From assembly GCA_016296635.1 (NCBI GenBank), contig JAEDIZ010000096.1, positions 1 to 8,034 of the forward strand: a stretch of 8,034 bases of DNA, read 5' to 3'. The notes beneath the pieces were generated by a model. The model did no database searches, was not told the origin of the DNA, and saw only the letters and a list, made by a program, of their open reading frames with translations. This DNA is from Oscillospiraceae bacterium (GTDB lineage: Bacteria; Bacillota; Clostridia; Oscillospirales; Oscillospiraceae). Within the stretch, counting starts at the first letter, position 1, and every line of letters starts with the position of its first letter. The translations under genes were made by a program, and so were the position numbers. Below are positions 7,562 through 8,034 of this stretch, one piece after another.

Positions 7562-7813
7562 TTACGAGGAAAACAAGTTGCTTTCAGATGGCATATAACA
7601 GTACATATCCGTAATCATGCCGTCCTTCCAGCAAGTGCAGCCATTATAATCCTGCATAAAAAGAAAAGTCTTACCAATCACAGGCATCTCGACCTCATAG
7701 CCGCAGTTCATCAGATGACTGTGGTTGGTCAAAGTAGCAACACAAGCGGTGCAGATCTCTTCCGTGCCGATGTTTTCTACTTGAGCCATTGGCTTACGAT
7801 ATTCTTTTTTCAC
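7562..7813 (-). CDS. Six-cysteine RiPP precursor peptide, copy A
   Basis: An 83-residue peptide and the first gene of the cluster. The start is GTG, 6 nt after AAGGGGGG (7820-7827). It opens MKKEYRKP, followed by QVENIGTEEICTACV, then C37, C59, C61 and C72, and ends NLFSS. The cysteine spacing is CxxC-x12-C-x21-CxC-x10-C, the same as copy B except for two fewer residues (a Gly-Gly step) before the last cysteine. Differences between the copies fall mostly between the cysteines (for example residues 33-36, 48, 53, 56-57, 63-64), as expected for two products made by one enzyme set. Its own downstream pqqD copy is broken, so it must depend on the intact PqqD downstream. The role as modification substrate is inferred from context. 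Confidence 0.85.
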   Translation of the reverse strand: MKKEYRKPMAQVENIGTEEICTACVATLTNHSHLMNCGYEVEMPVIGKTFLFMQDYNGCTCWKDGMITDMYCYMPSESNLFSS

Positions 7814-7819
7814 ATTCTT

Positions 7820-7827
7820 CCCCCCTT
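7820..7827 (-). promoter_or_regulatory. Strong ribosome binding site fixing the GTG start of precursor A
   Basis: AAGGGGGG lies 6 nt before the GTG at 7813. The overlapping ATG one base upstream is out of frame and meets a stop at once, so GTG is the only sensible start. Confidence 0.75.
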
Positions 7828-7842
7828 GGCTTTCCGATCAAT

Positions 7843-7866
7843 GGGTCAATTCTCTTTTGAAAGATA
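7843..7866 (-). repeat. Conserved upstream box, copy A
   Basis: Identical over 24 bp to 7423-7446 and at the same place relative to the precursor gene. It is preceded on the minus strand by TAATAT-like sequence that could act as a -10 element. A 5' leader or operator role is possible but not shown. Confidence 0.6.
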
Positions 7867-7896
7867 TTATTTTACAAATATCCCATTATCGAAAAT

Positions 7897-7902
7897 ATTA
7901 TA
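7897..7902 (-). promoter_or_regulatory. Candidate -10 element for the peptide cluster
   Basis: A perfect TATAAT on the minus strand lies about 85 nt before the first precursor gene in AT-rich DNA. The -35 position at 17 bp spacing falls in a hairpin (7913-7932) and does not match the consensus well. A second TATAAT is at 7942-7947, also without a good -35. Either could start the cluster transcript; the choice is uncertain. Confidence 0.35.
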
Positions 7903-7912
7903 CTTGATTAAG

Positions 7913-7932
7913 CGCGGCAGCAGAATGCCGCG
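7913..7932. other. Small GC-rich inverted repeat in the cluster leader
   Basis: CGCGGCA (7913-7919) pairs with TGCCGCG (7926-7932) around a 6-nt loop. It is the only GC-rich patch in this AT-rich stretch and sits directly upstream of the candidate -10. No T-run follows on the minus strand, so it is not a clear terminator; it could be an operator or a leader hairpin. Confidence 0.5.
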
Positions 7933-7972
7933 AATGGAAAAATTATATATTTCTGCCAAAATTTTTTAAAAA

Positions 7973-8011
7973 TTATGCCGGAAAATGAGTTTTCCTCATT
8001 TTCCGGCATAA
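7973..8011 (-). terminator. Strong hairpin, probable terminator of an upstream gene
   Basis: A perfect 17-bp stem (7973-7989 with 7995-8011) has a 5-nt loop. On the minus strand it is followed by AATTTTT, fitting an intrinsic terminator for a minus-strand gene to the right of the window. The plus-strand side has no T-run. This marks the right boundary of the peptide cluster. The remaining 23 bases to the window edge show no gene. Confidence 0.75.
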
Positions 8012-8034
8012 ATATTGTTTCAGGCTTTATTTTG

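Larger units (their letters stand above)
7021..7866 (-). repeat. Tandem duplication of leader, precursor and pqqD start
   Basis: Two adjacent units share the same order: 24-bp upstream box, strong ribosome binding site, precursor gene, 5-nt spacer and the first 36 codons of pqqD. Unit A spans about 7866-7461 and unit B about 7446-7021 (continuing into the full gene). Upstream boxes are 420 bp apart and precursor starts 421 bp apart. The junction lies at about 7447-7461, where pqqD sequence from unit A meets the leader of unit B. Confidence 0.8.

Noticed and set aside
7135..7813. Naming the peptides SCIFF (six cysteines in forty-five)
   Set aside because: Cysteine count fits, but the peptides are much longer, the spacing differs, and the SCIFF leader pattern is absent.
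7715..7969. Plus-strand 84-residue open frame opposite precursor A and its leader
   Set aside because: It crosses the precursor, its ribosome binding site and the candidate promoter, and has no start signal of its own.

Overview
The window reads almost entirely on the minus strand, so transcription runs from the right edge to the left. The peptide style (a lysine-rich, Tyr-x-Lys-Pro start and a dense cysteine core), the strong purine-rich ribosome binding sites, the use of GTG and TTG starts, and a very large secreted protein with Listeria-Bacteroides (InlB B / Flg_new) repeats suggest a Gram-positive clostridial (Bacillota) bacterium, plausibly a gut or rumen Oscillospiraceae/Lachnospiraceae member. 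That assignment is inference; there is no marker gene in the window.

Right part (8034 to about 4950): after a strong hairpin terminator that probably ends an upstream gene outside the window, and a short AT-rich leader, comes a compact gene set that looks like a biosynthetic cluster for a ribosomally made, modified peptide (RiPP). In order of transcription it has a six-cysteine precursor peptide (7813-7562), a decayed copy of a pqqD gene (7556-7461), a second, closely related six-cysteine precursor (7392-7135), an intact PqqD-like leader-binding protein (7129-6863), a radical SAM/SPASM enzyme (6859-5786) and an HPr-kinase-like P-loop protein (5782-4949). The precursor plus the start of pqqD, with its upstream leader, has been tandemly duplicated at a period of about 420 bp; one pqqD copy then decayed.

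Left part (4906 to 1): one uninterrupted reading frame of 1635 visible codons runs off the left edge. It starts with a signal peptide and carries an acidic/proline linker, several InlB B-type repeats and a ricin-like segment. It begins only 42 nt after the kinase gene with no visible terminator between, so it may share the transcript.

Working model (inference): PqqD binds the conserved N-terminal leader of both peptides and presents them to the radical SAM enzyme, which would form crosslinks (thioether bonds at the conserved cysteines are the most likely); the HprK-like protein may phosphorylate the peptide or otherwise act on it. No exporter or leader peptidase is visible. The cysteine spacing does not match a RiPP class I recognise, so the cluster is the best candidate for an undescribed system here.
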